DNA of 64,000 nucleotides from Kineosporia sp. R_H_3 (GCF_002198675.1 NZ_MWLL01000218.1:1-64000), one strand, 5' to 3'; shown: positions 7,983 through 16,232, counted from the first letter of the stretch. Numbers and translations: made by a program. Notes: a model not told the origin generated them from the letters alone.

Positions 7983-9236
7983 GTGGCGCGCCTGCGCGGC
8001 CCCGCCGGGGACCGGGTCTCGGACGGCGCCCGGCTCGCCCTCGCGGCCGTGCTCGTCCCGGCCGTCGTCCTCGGCGTGGTCGTCATGCTCCTGCTCTGGC
8101 CGGTGGGCCCGGTCGGCGACGGGTCCGCGGCGGGCGGGGTGCGCGGGGACGCCGTCGTCGGCGCGCAGGTGCTCTCGGTCTCGGCCCGGGCGTGCAGCGC
8201 CGAGGACCTCGGCGCTGCCCCGGTGACCCCCGGCGCGGCGGACGGGTCGTGCGTCGACGCGCTCGTCCGCGTGACGTCGGGCCCGGACGCCGGCCGCGAG
8301 GTGACCGTCGTCGTCCCGCTCGAGGTCTACCGGGCCGGGATCGAGCCCGGGTCAGCGGCGCGGGTCGGCGCCGTCGACGACGGCTACGTCTGGGTGGACG
8401 TCGACCGGTCGGCCCCGCTCGCGGCGCTCGCCGCCGTCTTCGCCCTGCTCGTCGTCGCGGTCGGCCGGTTCCGCGGCCTCGCGGCGCTCGCCGGTCTCGC
8501 GCTCGCGTACGTGACGGTGCTGGAGTTCGTCCTGCCGTCGCTGCTGCTCGGCGGGAACCCGGCGGCGGTCGCGCTGAGCGCCGCCGTCGTCATCATGACC
8601 GTCGTCCTGTACGCCGCCCACGGCTTCTCCGCGAAGACCTCGGTCGCCCTGCTCGGCACGGTCGTCGGGCTCGTCGTCTCGACGGCACTCGCGGGCTGGG
8701 CCACGCGCAGCCTGCACCTCACCGGGCTCAGCTCGGAGGAGAGCCTGTCGGTGAGCGGGCTCACCGGGGCCCCGGACCTGTCGGGCATCGTGCTGTGCGG
8801 CATCGTCGTCGCCGGCCTCGGGGTGCTCAACGACGTCACGGTGACGCAGGCGTCGGCGGTCTGGGAGGTGCGGGCGAGCGCACCGGCCCTGGGCCGCCGG
8901 GCCCTGTTCGCCAGCGGCATGCGGGTCGGCCGCGACCACCTCAACTCGACCGTCTACACGATCGCGTTCGCGTACGCCGGTGCCGCGCTGCCGACGCTGC
9001 TGCTCGTCACGGTCTCCGGGGTGCCGTTCACCGACCTGCTCCGCAGCGTCGAGGTCGCCGAGGAGGTCGCCCGCACCTGCGTCGGGGCGATCGGCCTCGT
9101 CCTCGCCGTGCCGGTGACGACGGCGGTCGCGGCGGCCGTCGCGGCGACGACGCGGCCGCCGGTCGCGCAGGCCCCTGCGACCTCCACGACCGGCGGCCCC
9201 GACCCGGCCGGGACGGGCGACGTCCCGGCGCCGTGA
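7983..9236 (+). CDS. YibE/F-family multi-pass membrane protein
   Basis: This protein has about 417 residues with one N-terminal membrane segment, an extracytoplasmic beta-rich domain (about 60-130), and six to seven membrane segments characteristic of YibE/F (AVVIMTVVLYAAHGFSAKTSVALLG is the central part, seen here as VLYAAHGFSAKT; also GVLNDVTVTQASA and GRDHLNSTVYTIAFAYAGA in parts). The family is thought to be a transporter but has no established substrate. I favour GTG 7983, preceded by AGGAG, over ATG 7971, 7959 or 7950, which overlap or abut the Zur-like box. Placement in a Zur locus suggests a metal-related role; this is inference. Confidence 0.75.
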   Translation: MARLRGPAGDRVSDGARLALAAVLVPAVVLGVVVMLLLWPVGPVGDGSAAGGVRGDAVVGAQVLSVSARACSAEDLGAAPVTPGAADGSCVDALVRVTSGPDAGREVTVVVPLEVYRAGIEPGSAARVGAVDDGYVWVDVDRSAPLAALAAVFALLVVAVGRFRGLAALAGLALAYVTVLEFVLPSLLLGGNPAAVALSAAVVIMTVVLYAAHGFSAKTSVALLGTVVGLVVSTALAGWATRSLHLTGLSSEESLSVSGLTGAPDLSGIVLCGIVVAGLGVLNDVTVTQASAVWEVRASAPALGRRALFASGMRVGRDHLNSTVYTIAFAYAGAALPTLLLVTVSGVPFTDLLRSVEVAEEVARTCVGAIGLVLAVPVTTAVAAAVAATTRPPVAQAPATSTTGGPDPAGTGDVPAP

Positions 9237-9254
9237 CGCCCGGAACCCGGCGTC
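9235..9254. terminator. Short hairpin between convergent YibE/F and L33 genes
   Basis: GACGCCCGG and CCCGGCGTC form a stem with one mismatch and a two-base loop. It overlaps both stop codons of the convergent genes, so it may end both transcripts. The very short loop lowers confidence. Confidence 0.4.
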
Positions 9255-9420
9255 AGCGCTCCTCGCGGAAGTCGACGTGCCGCCGGGCGACGGGGTCGAA
9301 CTTCTTCAGCACCAGGCGGTCCGGGTCGTTGCGACGGTTCTTCCGCGTGACGTACGTGAACCCGGTGCCGGCGGTGGAGCGGAGCTTGACGATCGGCCGG
9401 CTCTCGGTGCTGCGTGCCAT
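9253..9420 (-). CDS. rpmG: 50S ribosomal protein L33, zinc-independent (C-minus) paralogue
   Basis: The 55-residue protein reads [20 protein letters not shown] and continues with [14 protein letters not shown] and ends HVDFREER, the standard bacterial L33. It has no cysteines, so it lacks the zinc ribbon of C-plus L33. Such paralogues replace the zinc-containing protein in the ribosome during zinc shortage and release its zinc. AAGGAGG lies 6 bases before the ATG, and a Zur-like box lies 39 bases upstream, shared with the divergent COG0523 gene. The context fits this role exactly. Confidence 0.93.
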   Translation of the reverse strand: MARSTESRPIVKLRSTAGTGFTYVTRKNRRNDPDRLVLKKFDPVARRHVDFREER

Positions 9421-9458
9421 CGTGGGCCTCCTTGGTGGGTCGTCCCGACCCGACTAGA

Positions 9459-9473
9459 CGAGAATGATTCTCA
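9459..9473. promoter_or_regulatory. Zur-like box between rpmG and COG0523 gene
   Basis: GAGAATGATTCTC at 9460-9472 is a perfect palindrome and the strongest of the three boxes. It sits between the divergent starts of rpmG and the COG0523-family gene, so one bound repressor could silence both. Confidence 0.8.
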
Positions 9474-9490
9474 TTATGCATGATGGGTCA

Positions 9491-10603
9491 ATGCTTCCGC
9501 CGAGCCGCGTCGTCCCTGTCGTCACCGTCGCCTCCGTCGACGTCGTGCTCCGTGCGAGCGCCGTCGCCGGGTTGCTCTGCGACGTCCCCGGTGCGTACGT
9601 CGTCCAGCACGACGTCGGGCCGGTCGGCCCGGGTGCCCGCCCGGACGAGGACGCGGACGGCGGCACGCGGCTGCGACGCACCGTGCACGCCCGGAGCGGG
9701 GTCGTCGAGCAGACGGACGTCGACCTCGGCCACGGCTGCCTGTCCTGCGCCTTGCGCGAGGACGTCCTGCCGACCCTGCGCCGCCTCGCCGAGGACCTGC
9801 CCCCGCTGCTCGTGCTCGCCCTGCCGGTCGCGGCCGAGCCCTTGCCCGTCGTCCGGGCCCTGCAGCACGAGGGCGGCCGGCTGCGCGCGGGCGGGGTCGT
9901 CACCGTCGTCGACGCGGATTCGCTCGTCGACGACCTGCTCGGCGCCGACACCCTCGCCGAGCGCGGGCGCGACCTGTTCGCCGGGGACGAGCGGGCGCTC
10001 GGCGAGGCGCTGGCGCACCAGGTCGAGCTGAGCGACGTCGTCGCGACGTCGCGCCCGCCCGGCCCGGCCGCGTCCCGGTTGCTCGCGCACCTGGCGACGC
10101 CGCGGTTCCCGATCGAGGTCCGCGACGTCCACGACCTCGCACCGGGGCGGCTCGCGGCGCTGCTGCGCCCGGGCCACGACCCGCGGGGCGACGTCCAGGC
10201 CGTGCGACCGGCCCCGGTGCGTGACGGCGACGGCGTCTGGACCCTCGACCTGCGGGCCGGGCGCCCGCTGCACCCAGGTCGCGTGCTCGACCGGGTCGAG
10301 GACCTCGGCCGCGGCCGGATCCGGGCCCGCGGTCACATGTGGCTCCCGTCGCGGCCCGGGACGGCGTGCGCCTGGGACGGTGCCGGCGGTCAGCTGAGCA
10401 TCGGGTCGGTCGGCCCGTGGCGGCGCCGGGCGGGCACCCGCATCGTCGTCACCGGCACCGACCCGGCCGACCGCAGCCGGCTGACGCGGGCGTTCCGCGG
10501 TCTCGAGCTCACCGACGACGAGGCAGCGCGGGGCACCCACTGGTGGCGCCGGCACGGCGACGACCTCGACCCGTGGCTCGGCGACGCCGCCGAGTGCGCC
10601 TGA
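9491..10603 (+). CDS. COG0523 (CobW-like) metallochaperone-family protein without a P-loop
   Basis: The protein of about 370 residues has the COG0523 cysteine motif as GCLSCALREDVLP (C83, C86) and a full CobW C-terminal domain (GRIRARGHMWLPSRPG, IVVTGTDPADRSRL, ELTDDEAARG). The N-terminus lacks the GxxGxGKT Walker A loop, so GTP binding by the usual route is unlikely. The Mycobacterium tuberculosis Zur-regulated Rv0106 protein is similar in this respect. Family members are proposed to deliver zinc under deficiency. I favour ATG 9491; ATG 9464 lies inside the Zur box, and 9476 is also possible. Confidence 0.8.
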   Translation: MLPPSRVVPVVTVASVDVVLRASAVAGLLCDVPGAYVVQHDVGPVGPGARPDEDADGGTRLRRTVHARSGVVEQTDVDLGHGCLSCALREDVLPTLRRLAEDLPPLLVLALPVAAEPLPVVRALQHEGGRLRAGGVVTVVDADSLVDDLLGADTLAERGRDLFAGDERALGEALAHQVELSDVVATSRPPGPAASRLLAHLATPRFPIEVRDVHDLAPGRLAALLRPGHDPRGDVQAVRPAPVRDGDGVWTLDLRAGRPLHPGRVLDRVEDLGRGRIRARGHMWLPSRPGTACAWDGAGGQLSIGSVGPWRRRAGTRIVVTGTDPADRSRLTRAFRGLELTDDEAARGTHWWRRHGDDLDPWLGDAAECA

Positions 10604-10696
10604 GACGTCGGTCCGGGGACGTCCCCGCACCCGTTCTCTAGGGTGTGCCCCGGCGGGCCTGCCCGGTCCGCCGGCCTACCGGGAGCCGGGGACGAC

Positions 10697-11314
10697 ATGC
10701 GCGGAGCACGACGACGGACGACGGTCACGCTGGCGGTCGCCGCCTGCGTCGGGCTGGTGGCGTGCAGCGGTGCCACGTCGGGAGGCGCACCGACGTCCCC
10801 GACGGCACCCGCGTCGTCCGGGCCCGCGACGACCACGACCGCCGCCGACACCCCGACCCCGACCGCCACGCCGTCCACGACGCCCACCGGTGCGGTGTCG
10901 AACAGCGCGACGTCGACGAAGAACGCCGCCGCCGAGGCGGCGCTCGCCGACGGCCGGCACGCGGTCGTCGTCACCGAGGTGGACGCGGGCGCGCGTCTCG
11001 TCACCGTGGACGTCGTCCAGTTCCTCACCGGGGACGCCGCGGCGAAGGCCGCGAAGGAGGACGGCGGCGAATCGCCGCCGCCCAACGACTACTGGATCCG
11101 CAACGCGAACCCGAAGCTGCGCACGCTCGTGGTCCTCGCGGGCGCGCCGATCACGGTGAACACCCTGGCGGCCGAGGAGACCGGCAGCTCGACGCAGGAC
11201 GTGCGCAAGTCCCTCACGCAGCTCGCCGCCTACGGCGACGTGAGCGGCCGGCTGTTCCAGGTGACCGTGCGGGGCGGCAAGGTCATCGCCCTGGCCGAGC
11301 AGTACCTGCCCTGA
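10697..11314 (+). CDS. Putative lipoprotein of unknown function
   Basis: The 205-residue product starts at ATG 10697 (MRGARRRTTVTLAVAACVG) after GGGAG. The lipobox LVAC at about residues 19-22 predicts cleavage and lipid attachment at Cys. A Thr/Pro/Ser-rich spacer follows (about 25-70), then a domain of about 130 residues with HAVVVTEVDAGARLVTVDVVQFLTG in two halves around the DAGAR turn. Similar short actinobacterial lipoproteins have no known role. A CTAGGGT element at 10636-10642 may be its -10. Confidence 0.75.
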   Translation: MRGARRRTTVTLAVAACVGLVACSGATSGGAPTSPTAPASSGPATTTTAADTPTPTATPSTTPTGAVSNSATSTKNAAAEAALADGRHAVVVTEVDAGARLVTVDVVQFLTGDAAAKAAKEDGGESPPPNDYWIRNANPKLRTLVVLAGAPITVNTLAAEETGSSTQDVRKSLTQLAAYGDVSGRLFQVTVRGGKVIALAEQYLP

Positions 11315-11454
11315 CGCTCGGGCGGCGCCCTCGCAGCATCGGTACGTTCCGGGCCGGCGACGGCGGCGCTCCCGCCCGGTGCGTGGCGTACCGTGGCGTC
11401 CCTGGCCCGGGACCCGGCCACGACCGGGCCGGTCCACGGCGCCGGCGCTCGTCG

Positions 11455-12927
11455 GTGGGGTGGTCATGTCGGACGACGGACCGGACGACGGACTGGACGC
11501 CCGGACTGGACGCCGGACGCAGGCTCCGCGGCCTCGTCGCCGCCAACCTCGCCGTCACCGCGAACCTCACCCTGCGCGAGGTGCTCTCGCAGATCGTCGA
11601 GTCCGCGCGCGACCTGCTCGACTCGACGTACGCCGCGCTCGGCGTCCTCGGGGACGACGGCCGGCTGGCGCAGTTCCTGCACGCCGGTCTCGACGGCGAC
11701 ACCGCCGCCCTGCTCGGCGAGCTCCCGCGCGGCCACGGCATCCTCGGCCTGCTCATCGACGACCCGCGCCCGCTGCGCTTGCACGACCTCGGCGAGCACC
11801 CCGCCTCGCGGGGGTTCCCGGCGGACCACCCGCCGATGCGCTCGTTCATCGGCGTCCCGATCCGGGTCCGGGACGAGGTCTTCGGCAACATCTACCTCAC
11901 CGACAAGCGCGGTGGCGGGCCGTTCACCGCCGAGGACGAGGACCTCCTCGTCGCGCTCGCCGCCAACGCCGCCGTCGCGGTGGACCACGCCCGGCTCCAC
12001 GACGAGACGACCCGCGCCCGGCGCCGCGAGCAGGCGAGCACCCGGATCACGACGGCGCTGCTCTCGGAGGCGGCCTCGGACGAGGTGCTGCGCATGGTGC
12101 TCGCCGAGGGCCGGCTCCTCGTCGACGCCGACGACGTGCACCTGGACCGGGACGCCGACGGCGGTGACGTCGTCGTCGTGCGCCGGCACCCGGGCCGCGC
12201 CCCGTTCGACGCCCACGAGCAGGAGACCATCGACCGGTTCAGCGAGCAGGTGGCGCTCGCGCTCGGCCGGGCCCGGGCCCGGGACGACCGCGAACGGGTC
12301 CGGCTCGTCGCCGAGCACCACCGGATCGCCCGCGACATGCACGACCACGTCATCGGCCGGCTCGTCGGCGCCGGGATGGCGGTCCACGGCCTGGGCCGGT
12401 TCATCACCGACCCCGACGGGCATCGCCGGCTGGCCGCGCACCTCGACGACCTCGACGCCGCCGTCCGCGACCTGCGCACCCTCATCTACGGCCTCGACGA
12501 GGATCCCGCGGTGGTCTGGAGCCTGCCCGCCCGGGTCGCCCAGGTCGTCGAGGAGGCCGCGGCGCACCTCGGGTTCACGCCTCGGGTCACGTTCGACGTC
12601 ACGGTCAAGCCGCCCGTCGGTTCGACGGTCCCCGAGCACCTCCTCGGCGTCCTGCGCGAGGCCCTGGCGAACGTCGCGCGGCACGCCTGCGCACAGGGCG
12701 TCGAGGTCGGCGTGACGTGCGGGGCCGACCGGGTCGACCTCACGGTCGCGGACGACGGGACCGGCCCGCCGCAGCAGCGCCGCGCCACGACGACGTCCGG
12801 CGGGCACGGCCTGACGAACATGGCCGAGCGGGCCGCCGCGCTCGGCGGCGCGTTCTCCCTGTGCCGCAACGCCTCCGGCGGGGCGACGCTGCACTGGACG
12901 GCCCCGATGGACGGCGGCCCCGGATGA
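11455..12927 (+). CDS. GAF-domain sensor histidine kinase (DevS/NarL-partner type), 5' end disturbed
   Basis: The kinase has a GAF domain (TYAALGVLGDDGRLAQFLHAG onward, split at GVL; GNIYLTDKRGGGPF), a HisKA_3 site (RIARDMHDHVIGRL, acceptor His in MHDH) and an HATPase (REALANVARHA, VADDGTGPP, GGHGLTNMAERAAALGG). It should phosphorylate a NarL-type regulator. The in-frame start available is GTG 11455, with no ribosome site. The better start, ATG 11466 after GGTGGGG, is out of frame unless a 13-base tandem duplication at 11490-11514 is removed. Either the duplication is real and weakens expression, or it is a sequence error. Confidence 0.82.
   Translation: MGWSCRTTDRTTDWTPGLDAGRRLRGLVAANLAVTANLTLREVLSQIVESARDLLDSTYAALGVLGDDGRLAQFLHAGLDGDTAALLGELPRGHGILGLLIDDPRPLRLHDLGEHPASRGFPADHPPMRSFIGVPIRVRDEVFGNIYLTDKRGGGPFTAEDEDLLVALAANAAVAVDHARLHDETTRARRREQASTRITTALLSEAASDEVLRMVLAEGRLLVDADDVHLDRDADGGDVVVVRRHPGRAPFDAHEQETIDRFSEQVALALGRARARDDRERVRLVAEHHRIARDMHDHVIGRLVGAGMAVHGLGRFITDPDGHRRLAAHLDDLDAAVRDLRTLIYGLDEDPAVVWSLPARVAQVVEEAAAHLGFTPRVTFDVTVKPPVGSTVPEHLLGVLREALANVARHACAQGVEVGVTCGADRVDLTVADDGTGPPQQRRATTTSGGHGLTNMAERAAALGGAFSLCRNASGGATLHWTAPMDGGPG
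11490..11514. repeat. 13-bp tandem duplication shifting the kinase frame
   Basis: GGACTGGACGCC occurs at 11490-11501 and again at 11503-11514, a period of 13. With a single copy, ATG 11466 would read MSDDGPDDGLDAGRRLRGLV straight into the kinase. With two copies the ATG frame leaves the kinase frame. Confidence 0.8.
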
Positions 12928-12961
12928 TGGTCCCGCCCCAGGGGCCAACGGGGCGAGGATC

Positions 12962-13450
12962 GTGGCTCCGATGCAGACACCCCGGGTGGACCCGCGGGCG
13001 GTGGTGCCCGCCCGCAGCGTCGTGGTCGTCGAGGACGACGCCCTCGTCCGCGAGCAGCTCGTCGCGGCGATGCGCGCGGTCGGGATCGACGTCCGCGCCG
13101 CGGTGTCCGGGGTGGTCCGCGGGTACGACGCCGTCGTCGGCACCGACCCCGACGTCGTGGTCCTCGACGACCGGCTGCCCGACGGTCTCGGCGTCGACCT
13201 GTGCCGCCGGCTGGCGGCCGACCGGCCCGACGTCCGGGTCGTCGTCCACACCTCGGCCATGACGACGACCGAGCAGCGGGCCGCCCTGGACGCCGGGGCC
13301 GTCGCCGTGGTCAGCAAGAACGTGCGCCCCGACGCGCTTCTCCACGCGGTGCTGTGCTCGCCCCGGCAGTTCCCCGGCCGCGCCGGTGCCTGGAAGATCA
13401 CCCCCGTGAGGTCCGTCCACCCCAGTGACGTGAGGACGAAGCAGGCGTAG
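12962..13450 (+). CDS. Single-domain response regulator (receiver only)
   Basis: The protein of about 162 residues is a lone CheY-like receiver: acidic pocket EDD at 24-26, phospho-acceptor D69 in VVVLDDRLPDG, T97 in VVHTSA, and K119 in VVSKNV. No DNA-binding domain follows; the last 25 residues look unstructured. It lies 34 bases after the GAF kinase gene, so it is a plausible phosphate acceptor or modulator. GTG 12962 and ATG 12971 are both possible starts. Confidence 0.82.
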   Translation: MAPMQTPRVDPRAVVPARSVVVVEDDALVREQLVAAMRAVGIDVRAAVSGVVRGYDAVVGTDPDVVVLDDRLPDGLGVDLCRRLAADRPDVRVVVHTSAMTTTEQRAALDAGAVAVVSKNVRPDALLHAVLCSPRQFPGRAGAWKITPVRSVHPSDVRTKQA

Positions 13451-13585
13451 CGTCAGCGCTACGGACATCACGTGACGACGCCCCGACCCGGGCCGCCCTC
13501 ACCGTCCTGATCTTCGCGCGGCCCAGGCCCCCGGCAGCGCACGTCCGAGTCACCCGACGTGCTCTCCCCCGGATCCGAGGCCCCC

Positions 13586-14023
13586 ATGGCACCAGCGGTC
13601 CCGACCCCCCTGCCTCCGCCACGACCGTCGGCCGCCCTGCGGCTCGCGACAGCACCCGCCCAGGGCTCACCGAGCGGCTGGTCGCTCGTGCGGGCCAGCG
13701 GCGACATCGACATCTCGACCGCGTCCGCGCTCGACGACGCGTTGCTCGCGGCGGCCACCGACGAGCAGCCCGTCCGCAACCTGGTCCTCGACCTCGGGGC
13801 CGTGACGTTCCTCGACTGCGCCGGTCTGCGGCCGCTCGTCGCGGCCCGCCGCCGGCTCACGGACCGGTTCTGGCTGGCCAACCCGCCGCCGCAGGTCCGG
13901 CGCCTGCTCAGCCTCACCGGGCTGACCGACGCGTTCGCCTACGTGGACGACGTGCCCGCGATCACGCTCCTCCCGCACCATCGCTCCGCCGGCGCCCTCG
14001 GAACGGAACCAGGCTCGGCATGA
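13586..14023 (+). CDS. STAS-domain protein (anti-sigma factor antagonist-like) with altered phosphosite
   Basis: The 145-residue protein has a Pro-rich N-terminus and a STAS domain (ASGDIDISTASALDDALL, LVLDLGAVTFLDCAGLRPLV in two parts). SpoIIAA-type antagonists carry a phosphorylatable Ser in D-S-S/A-G-L; here the motif is D77-C78-A79-G80-L, so that Ser is absent. It may act as an unregulated antagonist or in another signalling complex. The start at 13586 follows GAGG, and its stop overlaps ATG 14020. Confidence 0.75.
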   Translation: MAPAVPTPLPPPRPSAALRLATAPAQGSPSGWSLVRASGDIDISTASALDDALLAAATDEQPVRNLVLDLGAVTFLDCAGLRPLVAARRRLTDRFWLANPPPQVRRLLSLTGLTDAFAYVDDVPAITLLPHHRSAGALGTEPGSA

Positions 14024-14229
14024 ACGGCCATGACCGGGACCGCCGGACCTGGCCCGCCGGTGGACAGGGCCGGTGTCCTCACCCTCGTCGAGAGCGCCCG
14101 GACCCTGCGTTGAGCGCGCGCCTGCGCGGCGCGCGGCGCCGGCCGGCCGTGCTGCGCAACGTCGGCGTCGGCGCGCTCGCGATGGCAGTCACCTACGGCG
14201 TCGGGCTCGGGGTCGGCGCCCTGACCTGA
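14020..14229 (+). pseudogene. Probable remnant of a VIT/CCC1-type iron/manganese transporter C-terminus
   Basis: The last 35 residues of this short frame (ALSARLRGARRRPAVLRNVG, then VGALAMAVTYGVGLGVGAL) resemble the final membrane helix of VIT1/CCC1 transporters, which usually ends in an A-x-VTY-x-x-G pattern. The first 30 residues do not look like protein, and no transporter body precedes it. I read it as a decayed gene end rather than a functional small membrane protein, but the latter cannot be excluded. The frame overlaps the STAS stop by 4 bases. Confidence 0.4.
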
Positions 14230-14269
14230 GCAGCCCGGCTGTAACTGCCTGCCGTCGACTGCCGGGCCG

Positions 14270-15988
14270 TCACTGCCCGTCGACGGCCTTCTCGGAGGCC
14301 TCGACCCGCTCCCGGACGACGCGCCGCAGCACCTTACCGAGCTGCGAGCGGGGCAGCTCGTCGACGAGCACCACCCGGCGCGGCACCTTGTACGCCGCGA
14401 GGTGCCGGCGGGCGGTGGCCCGGGCCTCGGCGACGTCGACGACGGCACCGGGCTCGGTGACGACGGCCGCCACGACCTCCTCGCCCTCCGGTCCGCGGAC
14501 CCCGACGACGGCCACGTCGGCGACGCCCGCCACGTCGCGCAGCACGGCCTCGACCTCGGAGGGGTGCACCTTGAACCCGCCGGTGACGATGAGCTCCTTG
14601 ATCCGGTCGACGACCGTGACGAACCCGTCCTCGTCGACGACGACGACGTCGCCGGTGCGCAGCCAACCTCCGGGCAGCAGCACGTTCGCCGACTCCTCGG
14701 GCCGGTTCCAGTAGCCGCCGAAGACCTGCGGCCCGTGGATGAGCAGCTCCCCCGCGGCACCCGGCGGTCGGTCGGTCGTGGCGTCGTCCGGGTCGACGAC
14801 GCGGATCCGGGTCGAGGGGAACGGCACCCCGACGGTGCCGGGACGGCGGGTCGGCGCGGCCGGGTTCCCGAGCGCGACCGGGGAGGTCTCGGTCATCCCG
14901 TAGCCCTCCACGAGCAGCCCGCCGGTGGCCTTCTCCCAGAGCGAGACGACGTCCGGCGGCAGCGCCATCGCCCCCGAGATCGCCCACCGGATCGACGTGA
15001 GGTCGACGCCCTGCTCGGCGGCGGCCTCGGCGACGCGGCGGTAGATCGGCGGGACGGCGGGCAGGAACGTCGCGGGCCGGCGGCGCATCGCGGCGAGCAC
15101 CTGGGCGACGTCGAACCGCGGGAAGAGCACGAGGGTCGCGCCGATGCTCATCGCGAACGTGAGGCAGAGCGTGAGGCCGTACGCGTGGAACAGCGGCAGG
15201 ACGGCGTAGACGGTCTCCTCGCCGTCGCGCAGCCCCGGCATCCAGGCCCGGCCCTGGGCGGCGTTGACGCGCAGGTTCCGGTGGCTGAGGACGGCGCCCT
15301 TCGGCAGCCCGGTCGTGCCGGTCGTGTACTGCAGCAGCGCGGTGTCGTCGGGGCCCGGCTGAGGGTGGTCCGGGTCGAGCGGTCCGACGGCGGCGACGAG
15401 GTGCTCCCAGCGCTCCACGCCGGCCGGCACCGGCCCGGTCATCGCCGCGCGCGCCTCCCGGGCGCGGCGCAGCGGCAGCCGCAGCGCGCGCCGGCTGCGC
15501 CACGGCAGCGCCGTCGTCAGGTCGACGGCCACCACCCGCTCCAGCGCGGTGCGCTCCTGCAGGGCGACGAGGGTGGGCGCCTTGAGGTCCCAGCAGATCG
15601 CGGTCGTCGCACCGGAGTCGGCGAGCTGGTGCTGCAGCTCGTCGGCCGTGTAGAGCGGGTTGTGCTCGACGACGACGGCGCCCAGGCGCAGGACGGCGTA
15701 GAAGGCGACGACGTGCTGCGGGCAGTTCGGCAGCACGAGCGCGACCCGGTCGCCGGGCCCGACCCCGAGCCGGCGCAACGCCTCGGCGCCCCGCAGGACG
15801 GCGTCCGCGAGGTCGGCGTAGGACGTCGTCGCGCCGAAGAAGTCGAGCGCCGTCCGGCCGTTCCAGCGGTCCGCGCTCGCCATGAGCATCTGCGGCAGGG
15901 TCTCGTCCGGGTCCTCGACGTCGGCGGGGACCCCAGCCGCGTAGCTCGCCACCCAGGGCCGGTCGTCGAGCGGGATCGCGTGCTCCAT
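14270..15988 (-). CDS. Long-chain fatty acid-CoA ligase (AMP-forming)
   Basis: The 572-residue ANL-family enzyme has the P-loop-like YTTGTTGLPKGAVLSH, the adenylate motif VEGYGMTETSPVALG, WLRTGDVVVVDEDGFVTVVD (in parts WLRTGD, DGFVTVVDR) and the catalytic C-terminal Lys in PRSQLGKVLRR. It activates carboxylic acids, probably long or medium fatty acids, to CoA thioesters for degradation or lipid synthesis. The start at 15988 is supported by GGGGAG about 10 bases upstream, in preference to the longer frame to 16063. It is divergent from a fatty acid desaturase gene. Confidence 0.9.
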   Translation of the reverse strand: MEHAIPLDDRPWVASYAAGVPADVEDPDETLPQMLMASADRWNGRTALDFFGATTSYADLADAVLRGAEALRRLGVGPGDRVALVLPNCPQHVVAFYAVLRLGAVVVEHNPLYTADELQHQLADSGATTAICWDLKAPTLVALQERTALERVVAVDLTTALPWRSRRALRLPLRRAREARAAMTGPVPAGVERWEHLVAAVGPLDPDHPQPGPDDTALLQYTTGTTGLPKGAVLSHRNLRVNAAQGRAWMPGLRDGEETVYAVLPLFHAYGLTLCLTFAMSIGATLVLFPRFDVAQVLAAMRRRPATFLPAVPPIYRRVAEAAAEQGVDLTSIRWAISGAMALPPDVVSLWEKATGGLLVEGYGMTETSPVALGNPAAPTRRPGTVGVPFPSTRIRVVDPDDATTDRPPGAAGELLIHGPQVFGGYWNRPEESANVLLPGGWLRTGDVVVVDEDGFVTVVDRIKELIVTGGFKVHPSEVEAVLRDVAGVADVAVVGVRGPEGEEVVAAVVTEPGAVVDVAEARATARRHLAAYKVPRRVVLVDELPRSQLGKVLRRVVRERVEASEKAVDGQ

Positions 15989-16232
15989 GTCGGCTTCTCT
16001 CCCCGCCCCTCGGGCGCGCTCGTCGTGCGCCTGCGGTGGGCTCGTCACGGTCGGCCGGGTCACCCGGTCGGCCGGGACGCAGGGTGACCGTCACCTCGAG
16101 CCTACGTCCGGGTGCGTGGCTGCGCGCAGCGGCTTTCGTCACCGATTGGCGGCCGGCGGGCCGCCCCGTAGCCTCGGAGCAGTCACCCCGGACCCCGGTG
16201 GCGCCGATGCGACGCCGGACCCGAGGAGAGGC

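Noticed and set aside
6500-9500. A complete staphylopine-type operon
   Set aside because: Only the nicotianamine synthase is present. I found no histidine racemase, opine dehydrogenase or ABC importer in the window.
10616-10627. Palindrome GGGGACGTCCCC after the COG0523 gene as a terminator or operator
   Set aside because: It has no loop and is of the kind expected by chance in this G+C-rich sequence. I could not tie it to either role.
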